Positions 47,540-59,038 of a stretch of 64,000 nucleotides of DNA are shown here, piece after piece. The DNA is from Valencia hispanica. Its lineage: Eukaryota > Chordata > Actinopteri > Cyprinodontiformes > Valenciidae. How positions within the stretch are numbered: position 1 is the stretch's first letter; each line of letters begins with the position of its first letter. The stretch is from the NCBI GenBank assembly GCA_963556495.2, contig OY747712.1, positions 7,891,081 through 7,955,080 on the forward strand. The letters run 5' to 3'. A model generated the notes under the pieces. The model was given only the letters and a program-made list of their open reading frames with translations. It was not told the origin of the DNA and did not search any database. Made by a program: the position numbers and the translations under genes.

Positions 47540-48140
47540 TGCCTTTCAAGTTAAGGTAGACGTGTGTTTATTTCAATTCAGGAAATGGCTGAAGGAGACT
47601 ACTTCGAGTAGTGACTAAAACAAAACACCTGGAGACAAACAAGGATGAGACAAAAAAAATGAGCTTTTTTGGTGGCAAGCGCTCCAAGTGAAGGGTGAAT
47701 TTAGAAAGCCCCTTAGGCTCACTGTTATGTATGGCAAGAGCTCTGGAATAATAGGTTTCTGTTTCTTTTCCAGAGGCCCTGGAAACCTTATTAGAGCTCA
47801 TTACATTCTAAACTCTTTGAAATACCAGAATATTTTAAATACAGAGGATTCTACTATAAAACCGAGAATGGGTCATAGTTGGCTCTTTATGTAGGACAAT
47901 GATCCTAAACATACAATCAAATAGACAGAAAGGATTCCCCAGGCACAAAATCAACCATCTTCCATCAACATCTCAGTCCTCAGACCTAAATCCTAGAAAA
48001 TGTGTGGCAAACGCAAAAGAAGAGAGCATAGAAGGGGATCCTGGATGATCTGGAAAGATTGCTACAATTAAAGGTGCATTTAAGGATTTTTACATATCTT
48101 TAACACCAATGTCAATAAGTTCGGAGGTTATTCTATATTT
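47540..48140 (+). mobile_element. Tc1-like transposon relic
   Basis: cagaggccctggaaaccttattagagc, ctctttgaaataccagaata and aggacaatgatcctaaacata are the transposase region around the second Asp (DNDPKH). Then ctcagtcctcagacctaaatcc encodes the SPDLNP region, and gatcctggatgatctggaaag follows. Multiple frameshifts; ends not resolved. Confidence 0.7.
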
Positions 48141-48477
48141 CTTTAGCAGAAAATGTACTTTAAGTAGCCACACTGTGATTAAATCTAATCATAAAGGCAG
48201 CAAATTCAAACAGAAAACGGATTAAGCAACAATGAAGTGGGAAAATATGGGTGTGGTCAGTGATGCAGCACCCCCTGGTGGATTTCAAAGAGTGTGCATG
48301 AAGTGCTACTTTAATTTGCCAAGGCAAACTGGATAGCAGAAATGTATTTATTAATGGACAAATTGACACGTTGGAAAGGAAATAAAATCCCATAAATCAG
48401 GAGTGTTTTAAACACTTGGATTTAATGCTGCAGTGCAACTTTTCCAACATGTTTTAGATTGTCAAATTCCAATAATT

Positions 48478-48545
48478 CAATTCAGTTTATTTATATAGCG
48501 CCGATTCACAACAGATGTCATCTCAAGGCACTTAACAAGAAGTCA
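48478..48545 (+). repeat. Teleost interspersed repeat, truncated copy
   Basis: aattcagtttatttatata, gcgccgattcacaacag and tctcaaggcactt are the start of the repeat described at 8478. It ends before the TA microsatellite. Confidence 0.6.
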
Positions 48546-48622
48546 TTTCAATACATTTAAAATAAGAATTCATGTACTCACATGATGCAGTTTTGGTTTA
48601 TAAATTGTATCCAATGGAGGCA

Positions 48623-48623
<1 letters not shown>

Positions 48624-48719
<96 letters not shown>
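48624..48719 (+). repeat. (TA)n microsatellite
   Basis: About 87 bp of uninterrupted TA units are followed by (AC)4. The matching (TA)n continues at 50214-50232 on the other side of the Tc1-like element. Confidence 0.95.
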
Positions 48720-48721
48720 TA

Positions 48722-50211
48722 CAGTGGCTTGCAAAAGTAGCCCCCTTGAACATAACAGCCACAAACATGAATCAATTTTATTGGAATTCCAGGTGAAAGA
48801 CCGATACAAAGTGGTGTACACGTGAGAAGTGGAACAAAAATCATACATGATTCCAAACATTTTTTATAAATAACTGAAAAGTGGGGTGTGCGTAATTATT
48901 CAGCCCCCTTTGGTCTGGGTGCAGTCAGTTGCCCATAGACATTGCCTGATGAGTGCTAATGACTAAATAGAGTGCACCTGTGTGTAATCTAATGTCAGTA
49001 CAAATACAGCTGCCCTGTGACGGCCTCAGAGGTTGTCTAAGAGAATGTTGGGAGCAACAACACCATGAAGTCCAAAGAACACACCAGACAGGTCAGGGAT
49101 AAAGTTATTGAGAAATTTAAAGCAGGCTTAGGCTACAAAAAGATTTCCCAAGCCTTGAACATCCCACGGAGCGCTGTTCAAGCGATCATTCAGAAATGGA
49201 AGGAGTATGGCACAACTGTAAACCTACCAAGACAAGGCCGTCCACCTAAACTCACAGGCCGAACAAGGAGAGGGGGAATCTGTCCATAGGACAACTATTA
49301 GTCGTGCACTGCACAAAGTTGGCCTTTATGGAAGAGTGGCAAGAAGAAAGCCATTGTTAAAAGAAAACCATAAGAAGTCCCATTTGCAGTTTGCCACAAG
49401 CCATGTGGGGGACACAGCAAACATGTGGAAGAAGGTGCTCTGGTCAGATGAGACCAAAATGCAAAACGCTATGTGTGGCGGAAAACTAACACTGCACATC
49501 ACTCTGAACACACCATCCCCACGTTCAAATATGGTGGTGGCAGCATCATGCTCTGGGGGTGCTTCTCTTCAGCAGCGACAGGGAAGCTGGTCAGAGTTGA
49601 TGGGAAGATGGATGGAGCCAAATACAGGGCAATCTTGGAAGAAAACCTCTTGGAGTCTGCAAAAGACTTGAGACTGGGGCGGAGGTTCACCTTCCAGCAG
49701 GACAACGACCCTAAACATAAAGCCAGGGCAACAATGGAATGGTTTAAAACAAAACATATCCATGTGTTAGAATGGCCCAGTCAAAGTCCAGATCTAAATC
49801 CAATCGAGAATCTGTGGCAAGATCTGAAAACTGCTGTTCACAAACGCTGTCCATCTAATCTGACTGAGCTGGAGCTGTTTTGCAAAGAAGAATGGGCAAG
49901 AATTTCAGTCTGTAGATGTGCAAAGCTGGTAGAGACAGACCCTAAAAGACTGGCAGCTGGAATTACAGCAAAAGGTGGTTCTACAAAGTATTGACTCAGG
50001 GGGCTGAATAATTACGCACACCCCACTTTTCAGTTATTTATTTGTAAAAAATGTTTGGAATCATGTATGATTTCCGTTCCACTTCTCACGTGTACACCAC
50101 TTTGTATCGGTCTTTCACCTGGAATTCCAATAAAATTGATTCATGTTTGTGGCTGTAATGTTACAAAATGTGGAAAAGTTCAAGGGGGCCGAATACTTTT
50201 GCAAGCCACTG
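48722..50211 (+). mobile_element. Tc1-like transposon with long inverted repeats, inserted in a TA microsatellite
   Basis: The termini are CAGTGGCTTGCAAAAGTA at 48722-48739 and its exact reverse complement at 50194-50211. The inverted repeats extend inward to about 48908 and 49999; relative to the right arm, the left arm lacks a block of about 20 bp near 48752. Size (about 1.5 kb), TA insertion preference and the internal transposase identify a Tc1/mariner element. Confidence 0.93.
49065..49994 (+). pseudogene. Tc1-like transposase, broken by deletions
   Basis: It starts with MKSKEHTRQVRDKVIEKFKA and AIIQKWKEYGTTVNL, a helix-turn-helix (paired-like) DNA-binding region. Near 49275 a deletion shifts the frame. 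The catalytic core resumes with LHKVGLYGRVARRKPLL and VLWSDETKM (first Asp, near 49445). A second deletion near 49460 shifts frame again into 49473-49994, with GGGSIMLWGCFS, FTFQQDNDPKHKAR (second Asp) and SPDLNPIENLWQDLK (Glu). The DDE residues survive, but one continuous frame does not. Confidence 0.9.
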
Positions 50212-51914
50212 TGTATATATATATATATATATAAACATTATATAAAAACATTTTTTATTTTTGTTTTTATTTTTTATTATTATTTTCTTTACTCACCAAA
50301 ATGTCAAACGGTCATGTGAAACCTATGGCTGCAGAAAACATCTATTATGAGGTCTTTGAAATCTACAAATCTCTTAATCGGCTACCAAAAATTATTTTTG
50401 CTAAATATTTTATTTTTAAATATTTGTTTTTATGTTGTGTAAAAACAAAAACTGATAGGCAGGAAAGAAAGTTCAGGAGGCGGGGTTTAAATGTCAGAAA
50501 CAAAGAACATTTGATTATATGTGTGTAATTCTGTACCTTTTGAATTATAAATGTACGTTTTTTCAAATGATTTCAAACTAGCAGCTCTCTGTCCACTCTG
50601 ACCCATTTGAACCTTTTGGTTTGCATGGTTTGCATGCGTGGAGAAAATTATCCCCCCCCCCCTACACACACTCCCAAAAAAAAAAAAAATCACCCCTTTC
50701 TCCCTCATCCCACCTCCCACAGCTCTTTGCTTTCTCTTGATTGCTGCAGCTGCACAGAGGGAATTGTAAATTTGCTCAGGAATTATGGTGAGGTAGCAGA
50801 GATGAGGAGGTATTGCTTTGGTTCTGAAAGGCTCCCTCCATTCCTTTGCCCTCTCTGTGATCCCTTCACATCCACCCTTCCCCTCATCACCACTGGGCCT
50901 ATTTCTCTTATTCTTAAGACTCTTACAAAGCCATGGAGTGGTTGGAGGTTTTCAGCATACTTTCAGTTCCCTTTGAAATGTAACTTATTTTTATTTTAGC
51001 TGATTAACAGTTCGCCCAGCTCTCAGCTTCAGGTTTTCTTTTGGCTTCCTTATTTTTTTCCCCTAAATTCTTCTTCACTACTTATAAAATCGCTTTCTCC
51101 CTCATTTCTTGTGTCCAACTCCTTGACCTCCACCTAAAACCTGGACTCTTACAGAGGCTCAGAAAGAAGCTGAGGTTTTAAACCAACCCCCCCTTGCCTG
51201 GTTCTTTTTTCAAACCTCAATTTTGTCAAAGGAGAGCTGTACAAAAGGAAAAGCACCCTGGTTTTTTTTTTATGTCCCTGAGATGCGATCTGTTTTGAGG
51301 CTTATCAGAAAGTAGTCTTTCATTCACATTTTTTCCCTTCAAATGAAAGGGAAATCTCAAACCTGTGAGCAGTGTGTTCCCACTTTTCTGTCTGGACAGG
51401 AGTCCATTGTGTTGAAAGTGAAGAAAAAAAATCCTGGACAAAACCTGCGAAACAGAAAGAGAAAACTCTGAATGAACAGCACTCCCACCATTCATTTTCC
51501 TCCTCAAGCAGGCAAGCAAAAGAAACGTTGTGTCTCAAGAAAAAAGTAATTATTGCGTTTCTGTGTATCCAAGGTTGGGGAGAAGAGTCAGGGAAAAAAG
51601 AGACAGAAAACAAATTGAAATTTTTTTTTTCTTCACCACTCATCTTCTTTGTGAATTTAGTTGTTGCTCCCACGTCGTCCTTTCTGTTCAACTGTTTCTT
51701 GTTTCATTCAGACCTCTACCTTTCATGTAACGTCTACTTAAAAAAAGAAAAAAAACTTTAGGAAATCTCCTTTGTCTTTTGTATTTGTCCCCATCGGTAT
51801 TTCAATTATGTTCAATGGAAATTTAGGCTTTAAAAAGAAAATCCTACCAGGAAATGGTGGTTAAAAGGATAAAAGGACATTTGTTATCAAAAGTAGGAAA
51901 AATCTAAAAAATTA

Positions 51915-51998
51915 AATGCGCTAATCCTTTATTAATCCCAAAGGGAAGTTAAATGTTGTAATTTAGATCAACAAAGTTTCTTTAAAGAGTAAAAAAAC
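51915..51998 (-). mobile_element. Rex1-like LINE 3' tail
   Basis: tttattaatcccaaagggaagtta is the terminal block found at 21185, 13275 and 53515. Less than 100 bp remain. Confidence 0.6.
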
Positions 51999-52014
51999 AA
52001 AATCACCATGGTAA

Positions 52015-52150
52015 CACCAATAAACTGGCCTGACTACAACCCCGTAGAGAATCGATGGAGTATTGTCAAGAGGACGATCAGAGACACCAGCACCAACGAT
52101 GATGGGCTTCCAGAGGACCTCAGCAGAACAACAGGCTGATCGCCTGCGAC
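52015..52150 (+). mobile_element. Tc1-like transposase remnant
   Basis: Translation gives NWPDYNPVENRWSIVKRTIR then DTSTNDDGLPEDL, the third-acid region of the transposase type seen at 18522-19415. Only about 45 codons are left, and they end in a frameshift. Confidence 0.65.
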
Positions 52151-52424
52151 CACATCCATATGTTTCTGGATTGTGCTACATTATAGTAAAGTTTAAAGGC
52201 ATACTCCACAACTTTTACACCATAATATCATGTTTTTTTCAAAAGTTATGGTGGAATTTTATCATCTATGAGTTATCACCACCTCACAGGGGTCCTTGGC
52301 TTTGTTCTGCACCATAGAACTTTTCGGTACAAGGATGGACAGGAGTCCATTGGCCCGCCGCCGGAAGTACCAACTGAGTTCTGCTTTCCGGCAGTCGTAC
52401 AGCCTCGCTGTTTAGAGATTTTAG

Positions 52425-52620
52425 AGATGCTAATCCACCAAAGAAACCGAGAAATCCCATATCAGAAGAAGCTAGAAAAAGAAAAAGAGAAAGTGATAGA
52501 GAGAGAGAGAGAGAGCAAAGACCAGAGTAAATATTGGGCCAGCTTTTCTTCATTGGAGAGTTCTTTTGGAACGAATGTCATGTACTACGGACGCCGAGTT
52601 AGCCGTGCTGCTAATGGATA
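52425..52620 (+). pseudogene. Coding-like exon fragment ending at a GTAAGT donor
   Basis: EARKRKRESDRERERE (frame 1, with a (GA)n run at 52497-52514) is followed, one frame over, by TRVNIGPAFLHWRVLLERM and TDAELAVLLMDR, ending at 52620 in ag followed by gtaagt. The acidic/basic start and the 'RVNIG-AF-W---TDAELA-LL' pattern recall a multi-copy teleost protein type that I associate with mobile-element-linked genes; I cannot name it. The frame change at the GA run suggests slippage. The fragment could be a transposon-borne exon or a processed piece of another gene. Confidence 0.4.
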
Positions 52621-53082
52621 GGTAAGTAATCAATGATTTCATCGGGGTTATAGTGTTTGGTCTGGCATGATGTCGTTATACAGTCCTGAGAAAGCTATTT
52701 ATTCAATGTGTGGAGGTGGATGAACATAGTTTGCACGGTAAGCCTTACAGTAGTAATGTGAATTACACAACCGAGTTGATCTCCATTAGCCACCGAGAGG
52801 CTAATGTGATGCTAACGTGTAAGACTCGGTTCTGTAGATAAAGCTGCAAACTCCGGCGTAGTCGCTGTATTTCAGTATGTAAGTCAAACTTTTTTCTTTT
52901 GGTTTTGTCAAGCTAGTGATTTATATTTTTGTTGTTTGATTTTTTTCCTAAAACACCTAAAGATGTAGGCTGATTCTAGTGTCGGGAGGTGTTTGCTACG
53001 TAGCGCTTCTCTGTATCTAATCCCACTGTTTTTCCAATTACCCCGGCCTCCCCCACAAACTGAATACCTAGCTGTGAGATCT

Positions 53083-55145
53083 TTACTCTAAATTATCCCG
53101 ATTGTTACAGTTGAATTGCGAACTGAAACGGCGCTTCTTTGTTGTCTGGGCAAACGATTTGGAAAGCAGCCACTGAAACTTGCCTCTTTGAGCGACAGAA
53201 AGATTTGATTTTACGGCAGTGATGTTGCGAGGCAACCCTGAAGAGGGCGACAGAGAGCAAATATCGTGAAAGTTGCGGAGTATGGCTGGGAGGTTAATAC
53301 GTCCTTTTCCTGGTGGAGCTTTTAATTTTGATAGTTTGATTCTAATATTCTTATATGACCATGTAAATTTTGATATAAGGGCATCAATTGTTTTAAATAG
53401 TGAGGCCGGCCATGTGATTGGAAGCGTCTGAAATGAGAAAAGAAACTTTGGAAGAAGACACATCTTAACTAGATTCACTCTACCAATAATTCAATTCAAT
53501 TCAATTCAAAATTACTTTATTAATCCCAAAGGGAAATTAAATTAAATGCAAGTTCCTTCAAAGATGTGTTGTAGATGCTGATGGCTGTGGGTAGGGATGA
53601 TCTCCTGTAGCGCTCTGCAGATCTGAAGAAGCCTCTGACTGAAGACGCTCTGTAGTTGTATGACAGTCTGATGTAGAGGATACTCTGGATCTATGGCGTC
53701 TTCTTTTCAACTCATCGGGGTTTTGTGGCTGTAGTTGAGGTATTATTTGAGCTTTTGTGATGTTAATCAGCTGCTGCCAGTTGTAAACCACCTTGTCGCC
53801 ATGGTTATGATATATAAACGAAAATGGCAGGTCTATGCACTTCTAAAAATCTATTTTCAGATGATTAATTAATGGAGAATAATTCAAACTATACATTTGA
53901 TTAATGTCATTACTTATATTAATGCCTAAATACTGAATGCTATTGGGGCTCCATTTAAAGCATGTCTCAGCCGATTTATTTAGAGGCCTCATTTTACTTT
54001 TTCCATAATTATTTTTATATCCTGATACTTTGATATATTCTTCTAAAAGCGACATCAAATGAGGTATTGAATTTTTTGGATCCATCATATATATATATAT
54101 TAATAAATCATCGGCATATAGAGATGTTTTAAATTCTTGCTTGTCGACTTGGATTCCTTTGATATCTTGGTTGAGACGCAGAGCAGCTGCCAAAGGTTCG
54201 CTTGCTATGGTGAACAATAATGGCGATAAAGGACAGCCTTGTCTGCACCCCTTTTCTAACGTAAAGGGCTCTGACGCCATACCGTTTCTGACAACTTTTG
54301 CTATTGCTGCATTGTATATTGTTTTTATCTATCTTAAAAAACCGTCTCCAAAGTTTAGACTTTGTAAAGTTTTAAAAACCAAGCCCCGTTCGATGTGATC
54401 GAAGGCTTTTTCTGCATCCATTGCATTTACAACTCTCGGTTCCTCTACATCCTTTGATAGCTCTAAAACATGGAGCAGACCTCTTATGTTATCAGAGCCT
54501 TGACGACCTTTAATTAAGCTAGTCTGGTCGACATGAATGAATAAATTTCTTTTCTAATCTGTTAGCTAAAACTTTAGGTAATACTTGAAACGTAATGAAA
54601 CATTTAATAGCGAGATTGGTCTATAGGAGCTGCATAAATTTTTGTCCTTTCCCGATAAAAAAACAAACAAACATTAATGGAAGCTTTGTCTAATGTCTTC
54701 AGCAGTTTCCCATTATTAAAGGATTCTCTAAACACTTTTGTCACTGGGGGAACCAAAGATTTAGTACATTTCTTTAAGAACTCCACTGGATGGCCATCTG
54801 GTCCTGTGGCTTTGTTAACTTTTAATAGCAAGATAGAAACGGCTACCTCCTTTTCTGTAATATCTTAATCTAGGTTAGTTTCCATGTCTTTTGAGAGTGT
54901 GTTCAGTTTTATTTTATTGAAAAAATTAGTACATAGCTTATCATTTAATTGAACCTAGAAGAAGCTCCGTGAAGAATTGAGGGTCATCAGAATTCGGAGC
55001 GTAAATGTTAATCAAAGTATTAGGGGTGTCAATGAGATCAAGTCCTCCCATTAATGTTCTGCCCTCTTGATATTTGTTTACCTGTTTTATTTTTACATTT
55101 AGATTTTACTGAAATAACACATCCATGCCTCTAGATCTCGAATTC
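53083..55145 (-). mobile_element. L1-clade LINE remnant, interrupted by a Rex1-like fragment
   Basis: Minus-strand pieces in order: endonuclease residues NIYAPNSDDPQFF (about 55010-54970), NKATGPDGHPVEF (54820), KGCRQGCPLSPLLF (54260-54220), SLYADDLLIYIYM (RT catalytic box, near 54120-54080), YLGINISNDINQ and, beyond the inserted fragment, VKMCLLPKFLFSFQTLPI (53470-53415). The QGCPLSPLLF and YADDLLI forms are L1-type. Frames are broken and the region between endonuclease and RT is deleted. Confidence 0.8.
53489..53700 (-). mobile_element. Rex1-like LINE 3' end inserted in the L1 remnant
   Basis: The (AATTC)n tail, ttattaatcccaaagggaaatt and agaagcctctgactgaagac align with 21175-21375. L1 coding sequence lies on both sides (53478 and below; about 53710 and above), so this piece interrupts the L1 copy. 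Confidence 0.75.
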
Positions 55146-55254
55146 TAGAACACTTGCCTACCTAGAATACGTACCTCCTCTTCAAACAAGTGGCTTTGTA
55201 AATATGGATTGAGTATCAATGAATGCAAATATGTGTGAAACAAATGAACACGGA

Positions 55255-55525
55255 GCAAAAGAGATAGGACTCTCCACAACAGACTTATAGAAGCTCTGCA
55301 GCATCTTTCTGCAAACACTGTAGGACATAAGTGTCTAGCATCTCCTTTCCAGTCTCTTGTCAAGGGGAAGGCAGATATTTATACCCTTCTACATCTTTTC
55401 CCATGAGGGGAAAAAGTGTTTGACATATTTCTGTCTGTTCTGAAATCTGCAATCACCTGGGCTTAACTTCTTGTCCGTCTCTGATGCATCCGACAACTGC
55501 ACATGTCATCTGAGTTTTCGTGCAG
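55255..55525 (-). mobile_element. Rex1-like LINE internal fragment
   Basis: ctctccacaacagacttatagaag, gcagcatctttctgcaaac and gtccgtctctgatgcatccgacaactgca align in order with 21550-21935, with several small deletions. It lies upstream (in element sense) of the L1 remnant and matches the part of the element absent from 53489-53700. Confidence 0.7.
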
Positions 55526-55526
55526 A

Positions 55527-56125
55527 TTAGAATAGAATAGAATAATCTTTTATTGTCCCACCAAGGGGAAATTCAGCTGTAACGGCAACAAAGTGGCAGC
55601 AAATAGAAGCATTTAGATTCACACAAGAAAAGTATAAAAACAGAATTAAGAATAGTATGTACATAAAGGACAAAATTACAAAGCCAAAAAAATGTGCAGT
55701 TTAAAAAATAAAGTGGTATACTCAGATTAGAATGTGCAACTGAGCAGGATAGTTAAAAATATTTACAGAATGTGCTTCTCTAGTTGTGCATTAAAAAGTA
55801 AAAGTATTATTTCCAAGAAATTACCAGAGTATAAACTGAGAAAAACAGATGTGCAAATAACATCAGCAGAAATGTTAATTTAGTGAGTTAAACAGTGCAC
55901 GTTAAAGTAAGGAAGGACCTGCGATAAAGCTCCTTTGTGTACTCAGGATGCAGCAGTCTGTCACTGAAGGAGCTCTGCAGCTCAGCAACATCTTCATGCA
56001 TGGGGCAGGAGAGACAGTCCATCAGTACTGTTGTTTTGGTTCTGTCTCCCACCACCTGCACTGGATCCAGGGGGCATCCTAGAACAGAGCTGGCCTTCTT
56101 GAGGAGCTTATTTTCTTACCTTATA
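55527..56125 (-). mobile_element. Rex1-related LINE 3' end with (AGAAT)n tail
   Basis: The tail (TAGAA)n is followed by tcttttattgtcccaccaagg. Minus-strand translation of 56110-55925 reads KKASSVLGCPLDPVQVVGDR and HEDVAELQSSFSDRLLHPEY. This is the C-terminal end of a fish LINE ORF2 of the Rex1/CR1 group, from a different subfamily than the copies above. Confidence 0.65.
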
Positions 56126-56729
56126 CTGAAGGAGTGAGGTGTGAAAAACAATCGGTGAGTACAGCCCCTTGAATTAGGGTTACGGCTGCTTTAATGGTAG
56201 TTACACCCCCCTAATCAGCAATGATGCTATCTGGCACAGGGAGTAACACAAAGAAAAAACAACAACAAAAACGATAAACCACTGAATAGATAATGTAAGT
56301 AGAAAAAGAGCATTTGTCTTACAATTAAGGCCAAACAACCAATTATAGGACAAAAAAGAACAAACACAGGAAAACGTTCGGCTTCAGGGTCTCAACACTT
56401 AACTGTGGCAATAAGGCAGACCTGAATTAGAGGAGAAAGTGATCTCACGAGAGCCTCCTAGAGTTCAGTGACCGTAACAAACGGTCATTTTTATTTTCTA
56501 AACTACAAACAAAAAACAGCCACCAGAAATTTGCATCTTTTTTCTCCAATCATTCAGGGTTGATGTTTGAGCTTTTTTTTAATACAAATATGAGCAACAC
56601 TAAAGTACTTTATTGTAGTTAAAATGGATGGGAAAAGACAAATGGGAAATCGGAGTAAGTTAAAGGGACCAAGACAAATTGAGAGAAACAACAAAAAACG
56701 AAATCTTTCTAAAAACAGTACAGTTTTAA

Positions 56730-57209
56730 AGGAGCAGGGGGCAGAATGAAGAAACAAAACTCGCGAGCGACGCGGCCGGCGCTGCAAGTTTCTGCACCCA
56801 CCCGCACGGGAGCGCGCACAAACGCTTCACAAAAAAAACATACCTCTTCACAGTGACATACTTCTTTTTCTTAGTGCCACTTTTTAGTGGGCTGTGAGTC
56901 GTCCTTGGTCGTTTCCCAGCAGCAGAAGAGAAGAATCCATTCTCACAATTAAATCAATGGAGGTCTGCGACCATTTTTCTTCCTCTTTTAAAGCTGTCGA
57001 GAACGCGCAAGCCGTGTCAATTGACGCCACATCCGTTGGACAGCGCGGGAAATTCGGGCCCCGAATTGGAGCACACAGCCAGTTTACGAAAATGGAACGA
57101 TACGTGGGTGGGCTCATTCTTTTTTGGTTTATAACGCTTCATCACCCAAAGGCATTAAAAAACTGGACATGGATGTTTATTTTATTTACAAATCCTGCCC
57201 CATGTTCCT
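56730..57209. mobile_element. piggyBac-like MITE with TTAA duplication
   Basis: It is flanked by TTAA at 56726-56729 and 57210-57213. The terminal repeats are AGGAGCAGGGGGCAGAAT at the left and ATCCTGCCCCATGTTCCT at the right (reverse complement with few mismatches). TTAA duplication is diagnostic of piggyBac-type insertion. It is 480 bp, with a GC-rich CpG-containing left part (56758-56815) and no transposase. Confidence 0.75.
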
Positions 57210-57639
57210 TTAAAGGTAAACTTTGTGATAAAAAATTAAAGCATTTTTGAAACACTCGAAAATGTCAGCAAACAGTGATGTTGAATTCTGTTGAAATAAA
57301 ATAATTATATAATATAAGTTATGCTGTAGTTTGTGTAAGTTATCAAATCAAATTTGACATCAAGAATTTTTACCTGATCTGAAGTGTGCATTATATGGTT
57401 TTTTGTTTTGATTGAGCTGAGGAAGATTGTCTCACTATCCGTGACTTGATGTTCAAAAGCTCGTCAGTTGTTCTTGAGATGGCACTATAGAGCTACAGTA
57501 TGTGTCATCTGTGTAGCTGAAATTTAAATGCAAGGTCTCCAGACGATGTTACCCAATGGCAGCGTGGAAGGTTCAATAGTCTGGGACCTAAAGGTAAACC
57601 TTGTGGTACTCTGGAGTCTAAGGCATAACACTTGTGCCT

Positions 57640-58043
57640 CGTTTCCACTGAGCGTCACGGAACGGGTCGGTGCAGTATGCTATTTTGTCTGTTTCCATTG
57701 TAAAAGCGGCCCATACAATCGACCCGTACCACAACATTCCTTGGCCCCTCTACAGTTTTAGGTCAATAGGACAATGGTATGGTATGGTTAGGGTGGAGCT
57801 ACTGGCGTCACACAACACTGTCCAATAACTGGGGGAAAGAAAAATGTCACTGCTTACAACACACATGAAACATACTAGTGGGTCATGTTTGTCATCGCAC
57901 TAGTGTGATGTCACATTTGGGTTTTTACCCCGCCTGCTTAGTGAGAGTCCGGCTGGCGGTGGAAGCGCTCTCCTGAATACGCCGGACCATAAAATAGCCG
58001 AACCACACCGACCAGTGCCTTACCGCTCAGTGGAAGCAAAACG
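57640..58043. mobile_element. MITE with inverted ends
   Basis: The left end CGTTTCCACTGAGCG and the right end CGCTCAGTGGAAGCAAAACG are inverted, and inner segments (gaacgggtcggtg / cggaccataaaatag-ccgaacc) are weakly complementary. It is about 404 bp, non-coding. A fish hAT-like family has this kind of end, but the target duplication is not clear. Confidence 0.6.
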
Positions 58044-58194
58044 TTTCATAAACACTATCCTAAATTTACAAAGACATTTTGTGAACTTCACATTTGGCCT
58101 CTGGAAACATTAGGCTTGTATCAGTTTAGTAAACTACCTGTTTCACTTTTAAAAGCCATATGCAATTTTGACAGCCTAACCATTCCACTTTCTG

Positions 58195-58537
58195 TTATTG
58201 GGTCCACGGCGATAGGAGGTTGGAGTTTGTCCTGTAACTGGAGGGTTGCTGGTTCGAACTCCCGCTCCGTCTGTCTCGGTCATTGTGTCCTTGGAGAAGA
58301 CACTTCACCCACCTTGCCTACTGGTGGTGGTCAGAGGGCCTGGTGCCGCCTGTGTACTGCAGCCTTGCTTCTGTCAGTCTGCCCAGGGCAGCAGTGGCTA
58401 CAATGTAGTAGCTTGCCACCATCAGCGTGTGAATGTGTGTGCATGGGTGAATGACTGAATGTAGTGTAAAGCGCCTTGTGGTCCTCTGACTGAAAAAGCA
58501 CTTTACAAATACAGGCCATTTACCATTACCATTTACT
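58195..58537 (+). mobile_element. tRNA-derived SINE
   Basis: The B box GGTTCGAACTC lies at 58251-58261, after ggagggttgct. The A-box region (gataggaggttggag) is diverged. The body is gtgtccttggagaagacactt, and the tail gaatgactgaatgtagtgta ... gcaccttt-like ... caggccatttaccatt ends at 58537. The same tail is at 17855-17925 and a related one at 35000. Confidence 0.8.
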
Positions 58538-59038
58538 GGAACTACAGAGTCCAAAGCAAATATAAGACCCACGTTTTGACTGAGGCAACTGGGACTACAA
58601 AGCAATAAAATGTAATTCAATTTAAACCATGAAACCGCCAGGTAAATTTACCACAAAAAAAATTACACAACAGGTATTATTTATTGTAGGAATAAAACCA
58701 TGTAGAACTTGATGTAAAACTCTAAAGACGAGTATTTCTTGCAACAGGGGTGTAAGCGTTGACACCAAGGAGTGACAAGGATCTGTTATGTCAGCTCATG
58801 ATAGGACTATGATGTACCTCAAGGAAGCCTGCTGGTGGCTTCTTGTCATATTTAGTTCTTGCCCAACAAAACATCTCAAAGGAGTTTGTGCAAAAAACTT
58901 GAGTTTGTTTTCTGTTTTTCTTTTTAAGATAAAAAATACTTTGTTTGACAGATCTTAGCCAGAACATCTTCCCAGTGCGCTTAGCTCAAAGCAACGTCAT
59001 TTTTCATGTGTCTGTTTTTGTTTTTGTGTGTCTGACAG

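Larger units (their letters stand above)
41330..59038 (+). other. Intron between exons g and h
   Basis: This 17.7-kb intron is packed with mobile elements, listed separately. The stretches 42300-43160, 46810-47540, 48140-48470, 50230-51900 and 58540-59030 contain nothing that I can name. 52180-53040 contains a coding-like fragment. 45400-45480 carries aatccggcccactatt-type sequence, common in fish repeats but unclassified here. Confidence 0.7.

Noticed and set aside
48570..48860. Open frames with Ile-Tyr repeats
   Set aside because: Translation of the (TA)n microsatellite plus the Tc1-like arm.
51372..51761. Lys/Glu-rich open frames on both strands
   Set aside because: Low-complexity A-rich sequence, no recognisable domain, splice support or conservation signal visible.
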